Assembly: GCA_964437245.1 (NCBI GenBank) | Contig: CAYTGJ010000003.1 | Coordinates: 21,350-85,349 of the forward strand | Source: JANYCO01 sp964437245 | GTDB lineage: Bacteria; Bacteroidota; Bacteroidia; Cytophagales; Cytophagaceae | Reading direction: 5' to 3' | Length of the DNA: 64,000 nucleotides | Shown: positions 9,380 to 18,684 of the stretch, one piece after another | Numbering within the stretch: position 1 is the stretch's first letter | Layout: each line of letters starts with the position of its first letter | Made by a program: the position numbers and the translations under genes | The notes under the pieces: model-generated | What the model was told of the DNA's origin: nothing | The model's input: only the letters and a program-made list of their open reading frames with translations | Databases searched by the model: none

Positions 9380-9605
9380 AATCGTTCTTCAAATTTACTA
9401 AAAAATGACAGAGCAAAAAGATTTTAATTTACACATCGGGTTGATTAGAAAGGAGATCAGTTTTGATTTTACCTGCCAAAGCCCTAAAAAAGGCCCGAAA
9501 TTGTTTTAAAACCCCTTTAAAACAGGCTTTGTATGGTCTTTTTTCGTTTTTTCATAATTAATATAGTATATTTAAAACCTTAAATTAATATTAACAACTA
9601 AAAAT

Positions 9606-10697
9606 ATGGCGGAACAATTGAAAAGTACAGCACAGAAAGGTGTATTGCATGGAGATGCAGTTCAGGAATTATTCGAATTAGCAAAAAAACATCAGTTTGC
9701 ATTGCCTGCAGTAAACGTAATCAGTACTGATTCCATTAATGCAGTATTCGAGACGGCAAAGGAAGTTAACTCTCCTGTAATTATACAGTTCTCAAACGGA
9801 GGTGCGCAGTTTTATGCTGGTAAAGGGCTGCCGAACGGTAAGCAGGAAGCAAGTATTGCCGGTGCTATTTCTGGTGCTCATCACGTACATCAATTGGCTG
9901 GAATCTATGGAGTGGATGTGATCCTTCATACCGATCATGCTGCTCTTAAACTTCTTCCATGGATCGATGGTTTGCTGGATGCCGGAGAGCAATTTTATAA
10001 GCAACACGGAAAGCCGTTATTCTCTTCTCATATGCTGGACCTTTCAGAGGAGCCACTTCATGAGAACATCGAGATCTGCAAAAAATATCTTGAGAGAATG
10101 AGCAAGATCGGAATGACTCTTGAGATCGAACTTGGCGTGACCGGTGGAGAAGAAGACGGAGTGGATAACTCAGGAGTAGACAACTCTAAATTGTACACAC
10201 AACCAGAAGAAGTGGCGTATGCATACGAAGAGCTAAGCAAAGTAAGTCACCGCTTTACGATTGCAGCAGCGTTCGGAAACGTACACGGGGTGTACAAATC
10301 CGGTAGCGTGAAACTTTCTCCGATCATTCTGAAAAACTCTCAGGATTATGTGAAGAAAAAATACAATCTGCAGGCAGAGAAGCCATTGAACTTCGTATTC
10401 CACGGTGGTTCTGGTTCTTCAAGAGAAGAAATCAGAGAAGCGCTTTCTTACGGAGCGATCAAAATGAATATAGATACGGATTTGCAATGGGCATTCTGGG
10501 AAGGTATTCTTAATTTCTACAAAGAGAAAGAAGGATATCTGCAAGGACAGATCGGTAACCCGACAGGACCGGATGCACCGAACAAGAAATTCTACGATCC
10601 TCGTGTATGGTTAAGAGAAGCAGAAAAGAGCTTTATCAAGCGTCTGAAATATGCTTTCGAGGATCTGAATGCATTAGGAGTAAATGAAAAAGAATAG
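9606..10697 (+). CDS. fbaA: Class II fructose-bisphosphate aldolase
   Basis: A 363-residue zinc-dependent aldolase that interconverts fructose 1,6-bisphosphate and the two triose phosphates in glycolysis and gluconeogenesis. Visible signatures are the zinc-ligand region VILHTDHAALK, the acidic loop with ELGVTGGEEDGVDNS, NVHGVYKSG, the phosphate loop FHGGSGSS and NIDTDLQWAFWEG. Length and layout match the E. coli FbaA subclass (class IIA). It has its own 5' region of 226 bases shared with the divergent PBP gene, and a strong terminator follows, so it is probably monocistronic. Confidence 0.96.
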   Translation: MAEQLKSTAQKGVLHGDAVQELFELAKKHQFALPAVNVISTDSINAVFETAKEVNSPVIIQFSNGGAQFYAGKGLPNGKQEASIAGAISGAHHVHQLAGIYGVDVILHTDHAALKLLPWIDGLLDAGEQFYKQHGKPLFSSHMLDLSEEPLHENIEICKKYLERMSKIGMTLEIELGVTGGEEDGVDNSGVDNSKLYTQPEEVAYAYEELSKVSHRFTIAAAFGNVHGVYKSGSVKLSPIILKNSQDYVKKKYNLQAEKPLNFVFHGGSGSSREEIREALSYGAIKMNIDTDLQWAFWEGILNFYKEKEGYLQGQIGNPTGPDAPNKKFYDPRVWLREAEKSFIKRLKYAFEDLNALGVNEKE

Positions 10698-10716
10698 TTT
10701 TTCATAAACATATATA

Positions 10717-10755
10717 AAAGGGTCTGCTAAATCATTAGCAGACCCTTTCGTTTTT
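10717..10755 (+). terminator. Intrinsic terminator after fbaA
   Basis: A 14-bp perfect stem (10717-10730 with 10735-10748) around a 4-base loop is followed by CGTTTTT. The stem contains GGGTCTGC/GCAGACCC. It lies 19 bases past the aldolase stop. Confidence 0.9.
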
Positions 10756-10843
10756 AAAAGGTATCCGGCGGAATTTTAAATTGTTTTTGAAACGAATTGA
10801 AGCTCAAAACCGTTGGAAGAGATAGAAATAAACAAGAAATGAT

Positions 10844-11338
10844 ATGTCAGCTGATATCTGGATATTGATCGTGGTACTACTGTTGAGTCTTGCGGGAATC
10901 ATAGGTTGTATCGCTCCGGGATTACCGGGACCTCCGTTAAATTACATAGCGTTGCTGGTGGTACAGTACAAATACCAGTCTTTTTCTACTACTTTTATCG
11001 TGGTCTGGACGGTCATCATTCTGCTGACCGTCGTGCTGGATTATTTTATCCCAATATGGTTTGCAAAAAAATACGGAGCCAGTAAGTATGGGATCTGGGG
11101 AAGTGTCATCGGGATGATCGTAGGGGTATTTTTTACGCCCCTCGGGATGATCCTTGGAATGCTTTTGGGAGCGATCGTAGGAGAGATTGTGGCAGGGAAT
11201 AATACTAACACCGCCATAAAATCCGGTATTGCTACTTTTGCTGGTACCATGCTTTCCATCGGGTTGAAGCTGGTCGTCGCTATTGTTATTTCCGTATACC
11301 TTTTTGTCGAATTGTCGCGGGTAAAGTTTGATTTCTGA
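10844..11338 (+). CDS. DUF456 family small membrane protein
   Basis: A 164-residue inner-membrane protein with about five hydrophobic segments and several Gly-rich stretches (GCIAPGLPGPP near the N terminus; FFTPLGMILGMLLGAIVGE in the middle). These features match the DUF456 family, which has no established function. The Gly-zipper-like repeat pattern suggests tightly packed helices. The gene is alone between the aldolase terminator and the convergent AT-rich viaA. Confidence 0.8.
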   Translation: MSADIWILIVVLLLSLAGIIGCIAPGLPGPPLNYIALLVVQYKYQSFSTTFIVVWTVIILLTVVLDYFIPIWFAKKYGASKYGIWGSVIGMIVGVFFTPLGMILGMLLGAIVGEIVAGNNTNTAIKSGIATFAGTMLSIGLKLVVAIVISVYLFVELSRVKFDF

Positions 11339-11436
11339 AAAAGGGTTAGAGTTTGATGTAGATATGGGAATATTAAATCTCCATTATTTTTGTTTTTGAA
11401 TATTGCATTTCAATTATGGTGAAAACGGTTTAGAGA

Positions 11437-13020
11437 TCAGATTTCAGAAAGGTTTTTTACAAGGGTCAAGATACTATTAGAGTTGTTAAGGTTGTAAAAC
11501 CAATTATTGTCAAATTCTTTAATGCTTTCGGAATTTTTGCTGTTACCAATTACCAAACTATGAAATTTCACTTTGTTCTCTTTTGCTAAATGGATTTGTT
11601 TTTGAGTCCCTTCGTCAAAGGGAGGCATTATAAAATCTGAAACCATTATTATATCTGCTTTTTTATAGTCTTGTGTGGTCAGCATCTTCAATGCTTCTTG
11701 CATTGCAGGGGTTGCATCTGTTCCTCCATGAAAACTCATTGATAGAAATGAGATAATTTTATCCAATGAATTCTTGAGGTCGGTTAAGTCTAATGCTTCA
11801 ATTTTTGTGGAAAATGAAATCAAAAAACATTTTCTATTATCACGAATAGCAATTTTAAGAATAGCGAAACACAATGTTTTGGCTACTGTTTCAGGTGTTC
11901 CGTGCATTGAGCCACTTGTGTCCACACAAATAATAAATGGACCTTTTTTGTTTTCTTTTTGCCGTTTGTCCTGGAAAACTTCTTCTGTGTAGGAAAGTAT
12001 TTTTGCCTGATATTCGAATGTTTGAAGTTTTTTTTCTGCAAATTTTTTAAAGAATACTGTTTGCAATGTTGGATCGGCTAAAAAAGTAATTTCAGATGGC
12101 AATAAACTACTCAGATCATCGCTTTCGTGTATTCCGATAAGGTCTGATTTGCTTGCGTGTTCGATTTTCCATTCAGGGTTAAGTTGGATATTGTCCAAAA
12201 TCTCTTCTTCAAATTCCTTTTCTGCTTCTCGCATTTTTCCAAGCATTTCGGCAAGTTCTTTCAGCGATTTATCTTTTTGTGAAAAATCAGTGTATTTTTT
12301 CAGTATGTCAAAATTCGCACGTTGCCAACTACCATTACTCATGTCCCAAAGCCTACCTAGTTCATTGGTGAAAATCGCAAGAGTTTCTTGCAGCTTTTTT
12401 AAATCTTCAATTTTCTTGTAAAGTTCTTCACAAAATTTCATTCGCTGTTCATCAATGAATTTCAGTTCCCACTGAGTTTGCTTTTTAAAAAACAGTTCAC
12501 CCCATTTTTCGTTAAAATGTTCTTTTATACTTTCAAAAGTAAGGTTATCTCTGTCATTTTTGTTTTGATCATCTAAACTTTGCTTAAATTCCTTGTCGTA
12601 AAAACTGATGTCAAGTTCATTGGCGGAATAAATATTCTTGATTAGTAGATTTACTATTTGCCATTTTTGATTAAATTCTGATTTTTTACTTTGGTCAAAA
12701 TCTTTTCTAATTTCTTCTTCTTTCACAAAAGGGCTATCGATTTTGATAAGTTGTTTTTTTGTCTTATTTACAAATTCCAAAATGTCGTTTGTGATTTTTT
12801 CAGCTAATTCAGGATTTTTAGCACAAAGTTCTTTCATTATAGAATTACCAAGGAGCTCATCAAGGGCAGAAGCAAAATTTTCAATATCAGCATCGACGAA
12901 GCCAATGCCTTTTTCTGATTTATTTTGTAAAGACAAATAAATGTTTTGAGCTAACTTTTGTCTTGTTGCTTTATCTCCTATTGCTCCAAAGTTTTCAAAT
13001 ATGCTGAAGGAGTTACTCAT
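11437..13020 (-). CDS. ViaA-like VWA-domain protein
   Basis: A 527-residue cytoplasmic protein. The N-terminal two thirds are helical and charged, and the C-terminal von Willebrand factor A domain starts near residue 360 with an intact MIDAS: DTSGSMHG, then GGTDATPA and MVSDF. This matches E. coli ViaA, which works with the MoxR-type ATPase RavA. Its start overlaps the end of the upstream ravA-like gene by 8 bases, so the pair is translationally coupled. In E. coli the pair has been linked to respiratory complexes and aminoglycoside uptake; whether that holds here is unknown. Base composition is clearly more AT-rich than flanking genes. Confidence 0.88.
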   Translation of the reverse strand: MSNSFSIFENFGAIGDKATRQKLAQNIYLSLQNKSEKGIGFVDADIENFASALDELLGNSIMKELCAKNPELAEKITNDILEFVNKTKKQLIKIDSPFVKEEEIRKDFDQSKKSEFNQKWQIVNLLIKNIYSANELDISFYDKEFKQSLDDQNKNDRDNLTFESIKEHFNEKWGELFFKKQTQWELKFIDEQRMKFCEELYKKIEDLKKLQETLAIFTNELGRLWDMSNGSWQRANFDILKKYTDFSQKDKSLKELAEMLGKMREAEKEFEEEILDNIQLNPEWKIEHASKSDLIGIHESDDLSSLLPSEITFLADPTLQTVFFKKFAEKKLQTFEYQAKILSYTEEVFQDKRQKENKKGPFIICVDTSGSMHGTPETVAKTLCFAILKIAIRDNRKCFLISFSTKIEALDLTDLKNSLDKIISFLSMSFHGGTDATPAMQEALKMLTTQDYKKADIIMVSDFIMPPFDEGTQKQIHLAKENKVKFHSLVIGNSKNSESIKEFDNNWFYNLNNSNSILTLVKNLSEI

Positions 13021-14803
13021 CGTTTAGGATGTTTTCAACTGATTTTTTTAGTTTATAATATAATTTTTTGTCTATTTCTGTGTTGTTCAAGAAAAAGTAT
13101 AAGTCTTTACTCAGAAAACTATTCGTGTCAGAAATGCCATGATTTTTTAACTCTTCTATTACCCACTCATCATATTCACCATATAGAAAAATTGATTCTC
13201 TGTTTTTTGAGTCTAATGCTTTAGTGGGTGTATCAATAATATTATCTTCTTCCACATTTTCGTAATAGTGTTGTATTCGTTTTACTTCAATCTCTACTTT
13301 TTCTATTTCTTTTTCCAAAGAAATAAGATTGTTTTCAACTATTTCAACTGATTGTGAACTATTAACAAAAAGATTCACTCTTATGTGTATTAAATCCGTT
13401 TCTCTAAAATAGTTGATTTGATCTTTTAAATTATTCGTTATTGTCAGGTATTCTGCAACTTTTTCATTCCAATGTTTTTTTGTGGCGTGATGTGGTTTTT
13501 TCGTATATACTTTATCTTCTTCATATTTTTCTTGTTCTATTAAGTATTGTTGATTGTTCCCCCAAGTATTGTATAATATGGAAATCATATCATCGCCATC
13601 TTCTTTTAAAATATAATATGCCCCGTGCTGTGTATAGTTTTTTTGATATTTTGAATATAAATGAATTCTTGTTTTTTCATTTGGCTTTAAAGATTTGTAA
13701 TCATTTAAGTCTAAATAAAGTTTCTCATTATGCTCGTCAATTTTTAAATAATTGTTATCGTAAACTTTTAATCTTTCTTTAATAATTGGTTTTAGAAAGC
13801 TCGTTTCTTCTTTTACTTCGTTGTTAAATCTATTGATTTCCGCTTTTAATACTTTCAGGTCTATATCAAGTTTATAGCCATGTTTGCCTATTGCCTCATT
13901 TACAAATTGCGTCACTAGGTTTAATTGTTCCACCTCATTCCAAAGGCAATGTTTAATGAGAAAGCAATCCATTAAGTCAACTGCATTTCGGTCGTTCAAG
14001 AATGCAGAGGTTCTGATAAGTCTAATAATTTTACGCCATCTTCGGTCAGAAATGTAAAGTTTATTTTGTTGATTTTCTTCTTTCCTGTTGTATTGTTCAA
14101 TGTTGCTTCTGATAATGTGAATAACATTGAAAATATTTTCGGGGATTTCAATTTTGTCTATTCCTTTATTCCAAAGTTCATAGTCTTTATTGGTGATTTT
14201 TTGTCCGTCTTCAACAGTATCACGGTATGAATTCAATGTTTTTGAAATCATATCATTGAAAAGTTGTTTGTCTTTCACACCTTCCACAATCAAACGCACA
14301 AGAAACCTGTCCCAAAGGGCTTCCAATCCTTCTCCTTTACAGGGGAGTTCATTTGAAGCAGAAATAAGTGCTTTCATTGGTACCTTTATTTCTTGGTCTC
14401 CATTACGGTAAATTTTTTCGTTTAAAACTGTCAACAATGAGTTTTGGATGGATGGTCCCGCTTTCCAAATTTCGTCAAGAAAAACTACGGTTGCCGTAGG
14501 TAAGTAGTTTTTTACAATTCTTTCGTATTTATCATGGTCTTTGAGTTTAGAAATCGAAATGGGCCCAAAAATTTCATCGGGTGTACTGAAGCGATTCATT
14601 AAGTATTCAAAAGATTCTCCGTCTTTGAACGCGTATTTTAAACGTCTTGCAATCAACGATTTTGCGACACCAGGTGCCCCCAGAAGAAAAATACTTTCCC
14701 CTGCGATAGAAGAAAGCAAGGATAAAGCAATGGCTTCTTCCTTTTCATATACTTCTTCGTTTAATTTTTCGAGAAGTAAATTTATTTTATTTTTTATTTC
14801 CAT
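13013..14803 (-). CDS. RavA-like MoxR-family AAA+ ATPase
   Basis: A 596-residue ATPase. Near the N terminus are Walker A (GAPGVAKSLIARRL, about residues 40-53), the conserved FSTPDEIFGPISI, Walker B (VVFLDEIWKAGPSIQNSLL) and the sensor segment SASNELPCKGEGLEALWDR. These match RavA closely. The C-terminal part (from about 350) is long, helical and poorly conserved, which makes the protein about 100 residues longer than E. coli RavA. The downstream gene encodes ViaA, the known VWA partner. Both genes use AT-rich codons unlike the neighbouring helicase and aldolase, suggesting horizontal acquisition. A promoter should lie in the 201 bases before the start; I see none with confidence. Confidence 0.88.
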   Translation of the reverse strand: MEIKNKINLLLEKLNEEVYEKEEAIALSLLSSIAGESIFLLGAPGVAKSLIARRLKYAFKDGESFEYLMNRFSTPDEIFGPISISKLKDHDKYERIVKNYLPTATVVFLDEIWKAGPSIQNSLLTVLNEKIYRNGDQEIKVPMKALISASNELPCKGEGLEALWDRFLVRLIVEGVKDKQLFNDMISKTLNSYRDTVEDGQKITNKDYELWNKGIDKIEIPENIFNVIHIIRSNIEQYNRKEENQQNKLYISDRRWRKIIRLIRTSAFLNDRNAVDLMDCFLIKHCLWNEVEQLNLVTQFVNEAIGKHGYKLDIDLKVLKAEINRFNNEVKEETSFLKPIIKERLKVYDNNYLKIDEHNEKLYLDLNDYKSLKPNEKTRIHLYSKYQKNYTQHGAYYILKEDGDDMISILYNTWGNNQQYLIEQEKYEEDKVYTKKPHHATKKHWNEKVAEYLTITNNLKDQINYFRETDLIHIRVNLFVNSSQSVEIVENNLISLEKEIEKVEIEVKRIQHYYENVEEDNIIDTPTKALDSKNRESIFLYGEYDEWVIEELKNHGISDTNSFLSKDLYFFLNNTEIDKKLYYKLKKSVENILNDE

Positions 14804-15004
14804 AGTTAATTATAGCCTAGTGTTTTTTTGGTGCCTTTTATCTTACTGTGCTATGACATTTATTAGTCCTTTAGCATTTAAATGTGAGTATAGCTGTGTA
14901 GTTTGTTTATCTAAACCATTAAATAGTGTATAGATATTGTTAGTCCGCTTTCTGTCTGTTTGAAGATGGTTTTAAAAAAAACTGTAATCGTCCGGATCGG
15001 CTTC

Positions 15005-18000
15005 TTATTCGCCATCAGAACCTTCTTCCCCGTCTTCGCTCAATACCAGCTCGTCTCCACGGTAGTTGTGTTTGACGAAGGTACACCACTGACATTCTTC
15101 CTTGCCGCAACCCGTGGAAAATTCAAAGTTCATGATCTTTTTATAAGTGTCCTTGATCTGTTCTTTTACGATGGATAAAGAATGAGGATCGATCATTACT
15201 TTTTCTTTTACAAATTCACCGGCTTTGTTGGGTTCCAGAAAATCCAGTTCACCGGAGATCATGTCAAAGTTTTTCCGCTTGTCGCTATCGAGCAGGATTT
15301 TGTAGAATAGAATCTGCCGCCAGTAGTCTCCTCCGTGAGGATCTTTTTCAGAAGGTGGATTGAGTTTCTTTTTTCCGTTTTCAGACTTTCCTGTTTTGTA
15401 ATCAATGACATTGACACTGTTTTTTTCTTCAAACTCTACTTTGTCAAGTTTCCCGGTGATCGGAACGCCTTCAAATTCGGTCGCATGGATGGCGTATTCT
15501 GTGATCACATTTCTGTTCCAGGAGTTTTTATAATGTGCGTATAATTTGGGAAGAAACTCTCCTCCGTATTCGCTGCGCCGTTCAAATTCCTTTGGTGTAA
15601 AATGCGAACGGTACATCTTCATCCCAAAGTGGAAGGAATTGAGAAAATATTCCATCGATGGAAATTCCTTGGACGGTGACTCATTCATTTTTTTGAACAG
15701 TTGGTCCATGGCGTGGTGTACAGCATTTCCAAACCCCATACTTTCACTTCTGGAAGCCGGAACCCGTACAACGTTTTCGAAGTAGAACCGCAGCGGACAA
15801 TTCAGGTATTTATTCAAATGAGTAACACTCATTTTATAATTTTTCAGTGCCTCTTTTAAATATTCCTCGTCCATCAGCTTGATCTCAGGAGGAGCTGCGC
15901 TGACCAATATATCCGCCTGGTAGCGGATCACCTCTTCGTCGGGAAGAGCCACGGTAGTTTTGGTGATCTGATCGTTTTCGAGTACTTCGGCGATGAACTG
16001 GGACGCTTCCAGGCTCTTCCCGGTATCGTCCTGTGAAGGATAGGAGAGGTATAGATGTTCTTTCGCTCTTGTCATGGCTACGTAGAACAGGCGTCTTTCC
16101 TCTTCCTGTTTGTTTTCTTCTACTGATTCTACCAGGGTATCCGGGAATTTGAACTGATCGCCTCCTGATCGCTTCCGCTCCCATTGGTTGCTGCTTCCGC
16201 CGATAAGGAAGACATGTTTAAATTCCAGCCCTTTGGAAGAATGGGCGGTGATAAAATTGACACCATTTTCTGCAAAGACCGATTGATTGATTTCGATCGG
16301 AATCTTGTGGTATTGCATCTGATCGAGTGTCTGCAGCAGATCCTTTAATTGGTAGTAAAGAATATGCCGGGCGGATTCTTCTTTGATAAAATCAAAAAAA
16401 GTGGTGATCACCTGCATGATCCATACACGATCAGGAGCGTGCATGGTCCAGGTCAGAAGTCCTCCTCTGGTCAGTATTTTTTCAAAGAGTCCCTGTACGG
16501 TCAGGTTGACGGAGCCTTTTATCCAGTGTTCCAGGTTTTGCTCCAGTGCGGTGATGGCTTTGGCGTTTTGAAGACCTAACCGGAACATTCGTTCGTTGCT
16601 TTGCATGAGCAGCCTCCAGGAATTCCGGGTTCCTTCAGGGTTGTCTCTTCCGTAGCAGGCACGGGCAATCGCATTGGCATCCTGGTGACTGATCCCGAAG
16701 AAATCGATGTGCATGATCTCGTATAGCAAGGGTTCTGCACTGTCGGGCCGGTCGGTTTCTTCTTTGATGTACCGGAGCAGTTTGATCAGGTTCTGGATAA
16801 GAGGAAGCGAAAGAATATTGACCTTTCGTTTTATATTAAGCGGTATATTGTTTTGCTGCAATAGCTTTACAATGTTGTCTACCTGTTTATGATTCCGGTA
16901 GATGACGGCAATCTCGTTCAGCTCTTCTCCGGAAGCATGCAGTTCCTGTATTTTTTTCAATACTGCCAGTTCTTCGTGCAGCACGTTGTAGTATTCCGTT
17001 ACCTGTGGAATGATCAGGCTTTCGGCCAGGTCCTTATTACCGGCCTTCAGGTTTTTGTCAAGGCCGGGCAGTTTATTGATAAGCCGTTCTTTATTGTATT
17101 CGATCAGTGTTTTAGAAGCGTCCAGGATCGGTTGGGTAGACCGGTAATTTTGTTTTAGCAAAACGATTTTAATGTTGTCGGAATAACGATCGTTAAAATC
17201 GAGAATGTTGCTCATGTTTGCTCCCTGGAAGCGATAGATAGATTGATCGTCGTCGCCTACTACAAACACATTGGGATTGGACCAGTAAGAAGCCAGCAGG
17301 TTTACGATCTGGTTCTGGGCACCGTTGGTATCCTGGTATTCGTCTACAAGAATGTACAGGAAACGTTCCTGGTAATTGGCCAGCAGGGAGGGATTGGCAC
17401 GAAAAGCGTCCAGTACCCAGATGATCATGTCGTCGTAGTCGTACCGGCCGGCTTTGCGCATGATGGTCTCAAAATTGTCAAATTCTCTGGCCGCAGCCCG
17501 GAGTCTTTCCATCCGGTCGGTTTCGTCGTCAATGGCTTTTTGTTTCAGATCACCGGCTTTGATTCCTGTTTTAGAATTAGCTTTTTTGTAAATGTATTCT
17601 TCCCGGGTAGGAATTTCCAGGAGGTATTCGTCAATTTTCCGGGAGATGAAATCAGAGGACCAGCCTTCCCGTTTCATCGTAGAGAAGAGCGCTTTTAATT
17701 TTCCGATTTCATAATAGACATCGCCTGAAAATCTTTTCAGAATGTGTCTGGGGCCGAAACCATCGATCAGTTTTTCAAATAACTGAGCTTTCTCCAGGTC
17801 GGAGATCGCCTGTAGGCCGCGGATACCGAAGAGATCCAGGTTTTCCTGTATTACCTGGTTGCAGAAGGCATGAAAGGTAAATATGTTGACCCTATAAGCA
17901 TCCGGGCCGATGAACCTGAGCAGACGCTTGCGCATCGCCACGGTACCGGCATCTGTATAGGTAAGACAAAGAATGTTATGCGGTTGTGTATCGGTGTCGG

Positions 18001-18163
18001 AAAGGATCTTCCCGATGCGGGCCGAGAGAATCTGTGTTTTTCCGGTTCCGGGTCCTGCAATGACGAGAACGGGTCCCTCAATGTGTTCTACCGCCGACTT
18101 TTGTTCCGGATTTAGCTTGGCAAGTTCGTCAAGAAAGGAGAGGTCGTAGTGATGCTTCTTCAT
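15005..18163 (-). CDS. UvrD/PcrA-like helicase with C-terminal PD-(D/E)XK nuclease
   Basis: A 1052-residue SF1A helicase-nuclease. The helicase core has Walker A (GPGTGKTQ), DEYQDT (Walker B), VGDDDQSIYRFQGA, TAHSSKGLEF and the motif VI region EERRLFYVAMTRAKEH. The C-terminal quarter carries a RecB-family nuclease with GKLDKVEF and VIDYKTGK. Four Cys (one in NCPLRFYF before the nuclease core, three in CGKEECQWC after it) form the arrangement known for AddB-type Fe-S nucleases. It is expected to unwind and degrade DNA ends in recombination or repair. It is the last gene of a minus-strand run that begins with uvrA, 74 bases after the thioesterase gene. Confidence 0.9.
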   Translation of the reverse strand: MKKHHYDLSFLDELAKLNPEQKSAVEHIEGPVLVIAGPGTGKTQILSARIGKILSDTDTQPHNILCLTYTDAGTVAMRKRLLRFIGPDAYRVNIFTFHAFCNQVIQENLDLFGIRGLQAISDLEKAQLFEKLIDGFGPRHILKRFSGDVYYEIGKLKALFSTMKREGWSSDFISRKIDEYLLEIPTREEYIYKKANSKTGIKAGDLKQKAIDDETDRMERLRAAAREFDNFETIMRKAGRYDYDDMIIWVLDAFRANPSLLANYQERFLYILVDEYQDTNGAQNQIVNLLASYWSNPNVFVVGDDDQSIYRFQGANMSNILDFNDRYSDNIKIVLLKQNYRSTQPILDASKTLIEYNKERLINKLPGLDKNLKAGNKDLAESLIIPQVTEYYNVLHEELAVLKKIQELHASGEELNEIAVIYRNHKQVDNIVKLLQQNNIPLNIKRKVNILSLPLIQNLIKLLRYIKEETDRPDSAEPLLYEIMHIDFFGISHQDANAIARACYGRDNPEGTRNSWRLLMQSNERMFRLGLQNAKAITALEQNLEHWIKGSVNLTVQGLFEKILTRGGLLTWTMHAPDRVWIMQVITTFFDFIKEESARHILYYQLKDLLQTLDQMQYHKIPIEINQSVFAENGVNFITAHSSKGLEFKHVFLIGGSSNQWERKRSGGDQFKFPDTLVESVEENKQEEERRLFYVAMTRAKEHLYLSYPSQDDTGKSLEASQFIAEVLENDQITKTTVALPDEEVIRYQADILVSAAPPEIKLMDEEYLKEALKNYKMSVTHLNKYLNCPLRFYFENVVRVPASRSESMGFGNAVHHAMDQLFKKMNESPSKEFPSMEYFLNSFHFGMKMYRSHFTPKEFERRSEYGGEFLPKLYAHYKNSWNRNVITEYAIHATEFEGVPITGKLDKVEFEEKNSVNVIDYKTGKSENGKKKLNPPSEKDPHGGDYWRQILFYKILLDSDKRKNFDMISGELDFLEPNKAGEFVKEKVMIDPHSLSIVKEQIKDTYKKIMNFEFSTGCGKEECQWCTFVKHNYRGDELVLSEDGEEGSDGE

Positions 18164-18237
18164 GAGGGTAATGATAAATCAGTTCAAAATTTACGGTAAA
18201 ATCCTGAGAACAAAAACAAAAGAAGACGTCTTTGTAT

Positions 18238-18684
18238 TTATCGGTTTACTTCCACATCAATTTTAAGAAGATTGGAATTCCCCTTGGCGATCATCTTATT
18301 CAGAGAAAGGTTCCATAGTTCGCATTGTACATGCTGTATCTGATTGCCTTTTTTGACCATAAAAGCTTTGGCAGTCAGGACATCGTTCTCTTTTCCGGGA
18401 TAAAAATAATCGACCGTCAGATTGACGGTAGTAAAGAAATGTTTGTTGCCAAGAGAGACAACGGTTGCTCCCATCATATCGTCCAGGATCCCGGCGATCA
18501 CTCCTCCGTGAAGTGTCCCGATGGCATTGGTCATTTCCTTCCGGACGGTAAATTCTGCGGTGAGCTGTCCCGGTTCTACTTCCCGTAAAATCCCTTTCAG
18601 CCATGCCCCATAACGGGAAGGGTTGTTTTCAAATTCTTTTCCGAGTTGTGCTTTGAATACTTCGATTATTTTATTGTTTTCCAT
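18238..18684 (-). CDS. PaaI-family hotdog thioesterase
   Basis: A 148-residue single-domain hotdog-fold protein. The family signature LHGGVIAGILDDMMGATV occurs at about residues 58-75, and VNLTVDYFYPG follows. Such enzymes hydrolyse acyl-CoA thioesters; the substrate is not evident. Its start codon lies inside the last codons of the upstream histidine kinase gene (14-base overlap), so the two are translationally coupled although no functional link is obvious. Confidence 0.85.
   Translation of the reverse strand: MENNKIIEVFKAQLGKEFENNPSRYGAWLKGILREVEPGQLTAEFTVRKEMTNAIGTLHGGVIAGILDDMMGATVVSLGNKHFFTTVNLTVDYFYPGKENDVLTAKAFMVKKGNQIQHVQCELWNLSLNKMIAKGNSNLLKIDVEVNR

Noticed and set aside
9478..9530. 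Inverted repeats (TGTTTTAAA/TTTAAAACA within AAAGCC/GGCTTT) upstream of fbaA as a terminator
   Set aside because: They lie between divergent genes where no transcript is expected to end. A regulatory hairpin is possible but not supported.
11437..14803. RavA-ViaA pair as a proven defence system
   Set aside because: The sequence shows only the ATPase and VWA protein. No effector, nuclease or other defence gene accompanies them, so only the housekeeping-type name is used.
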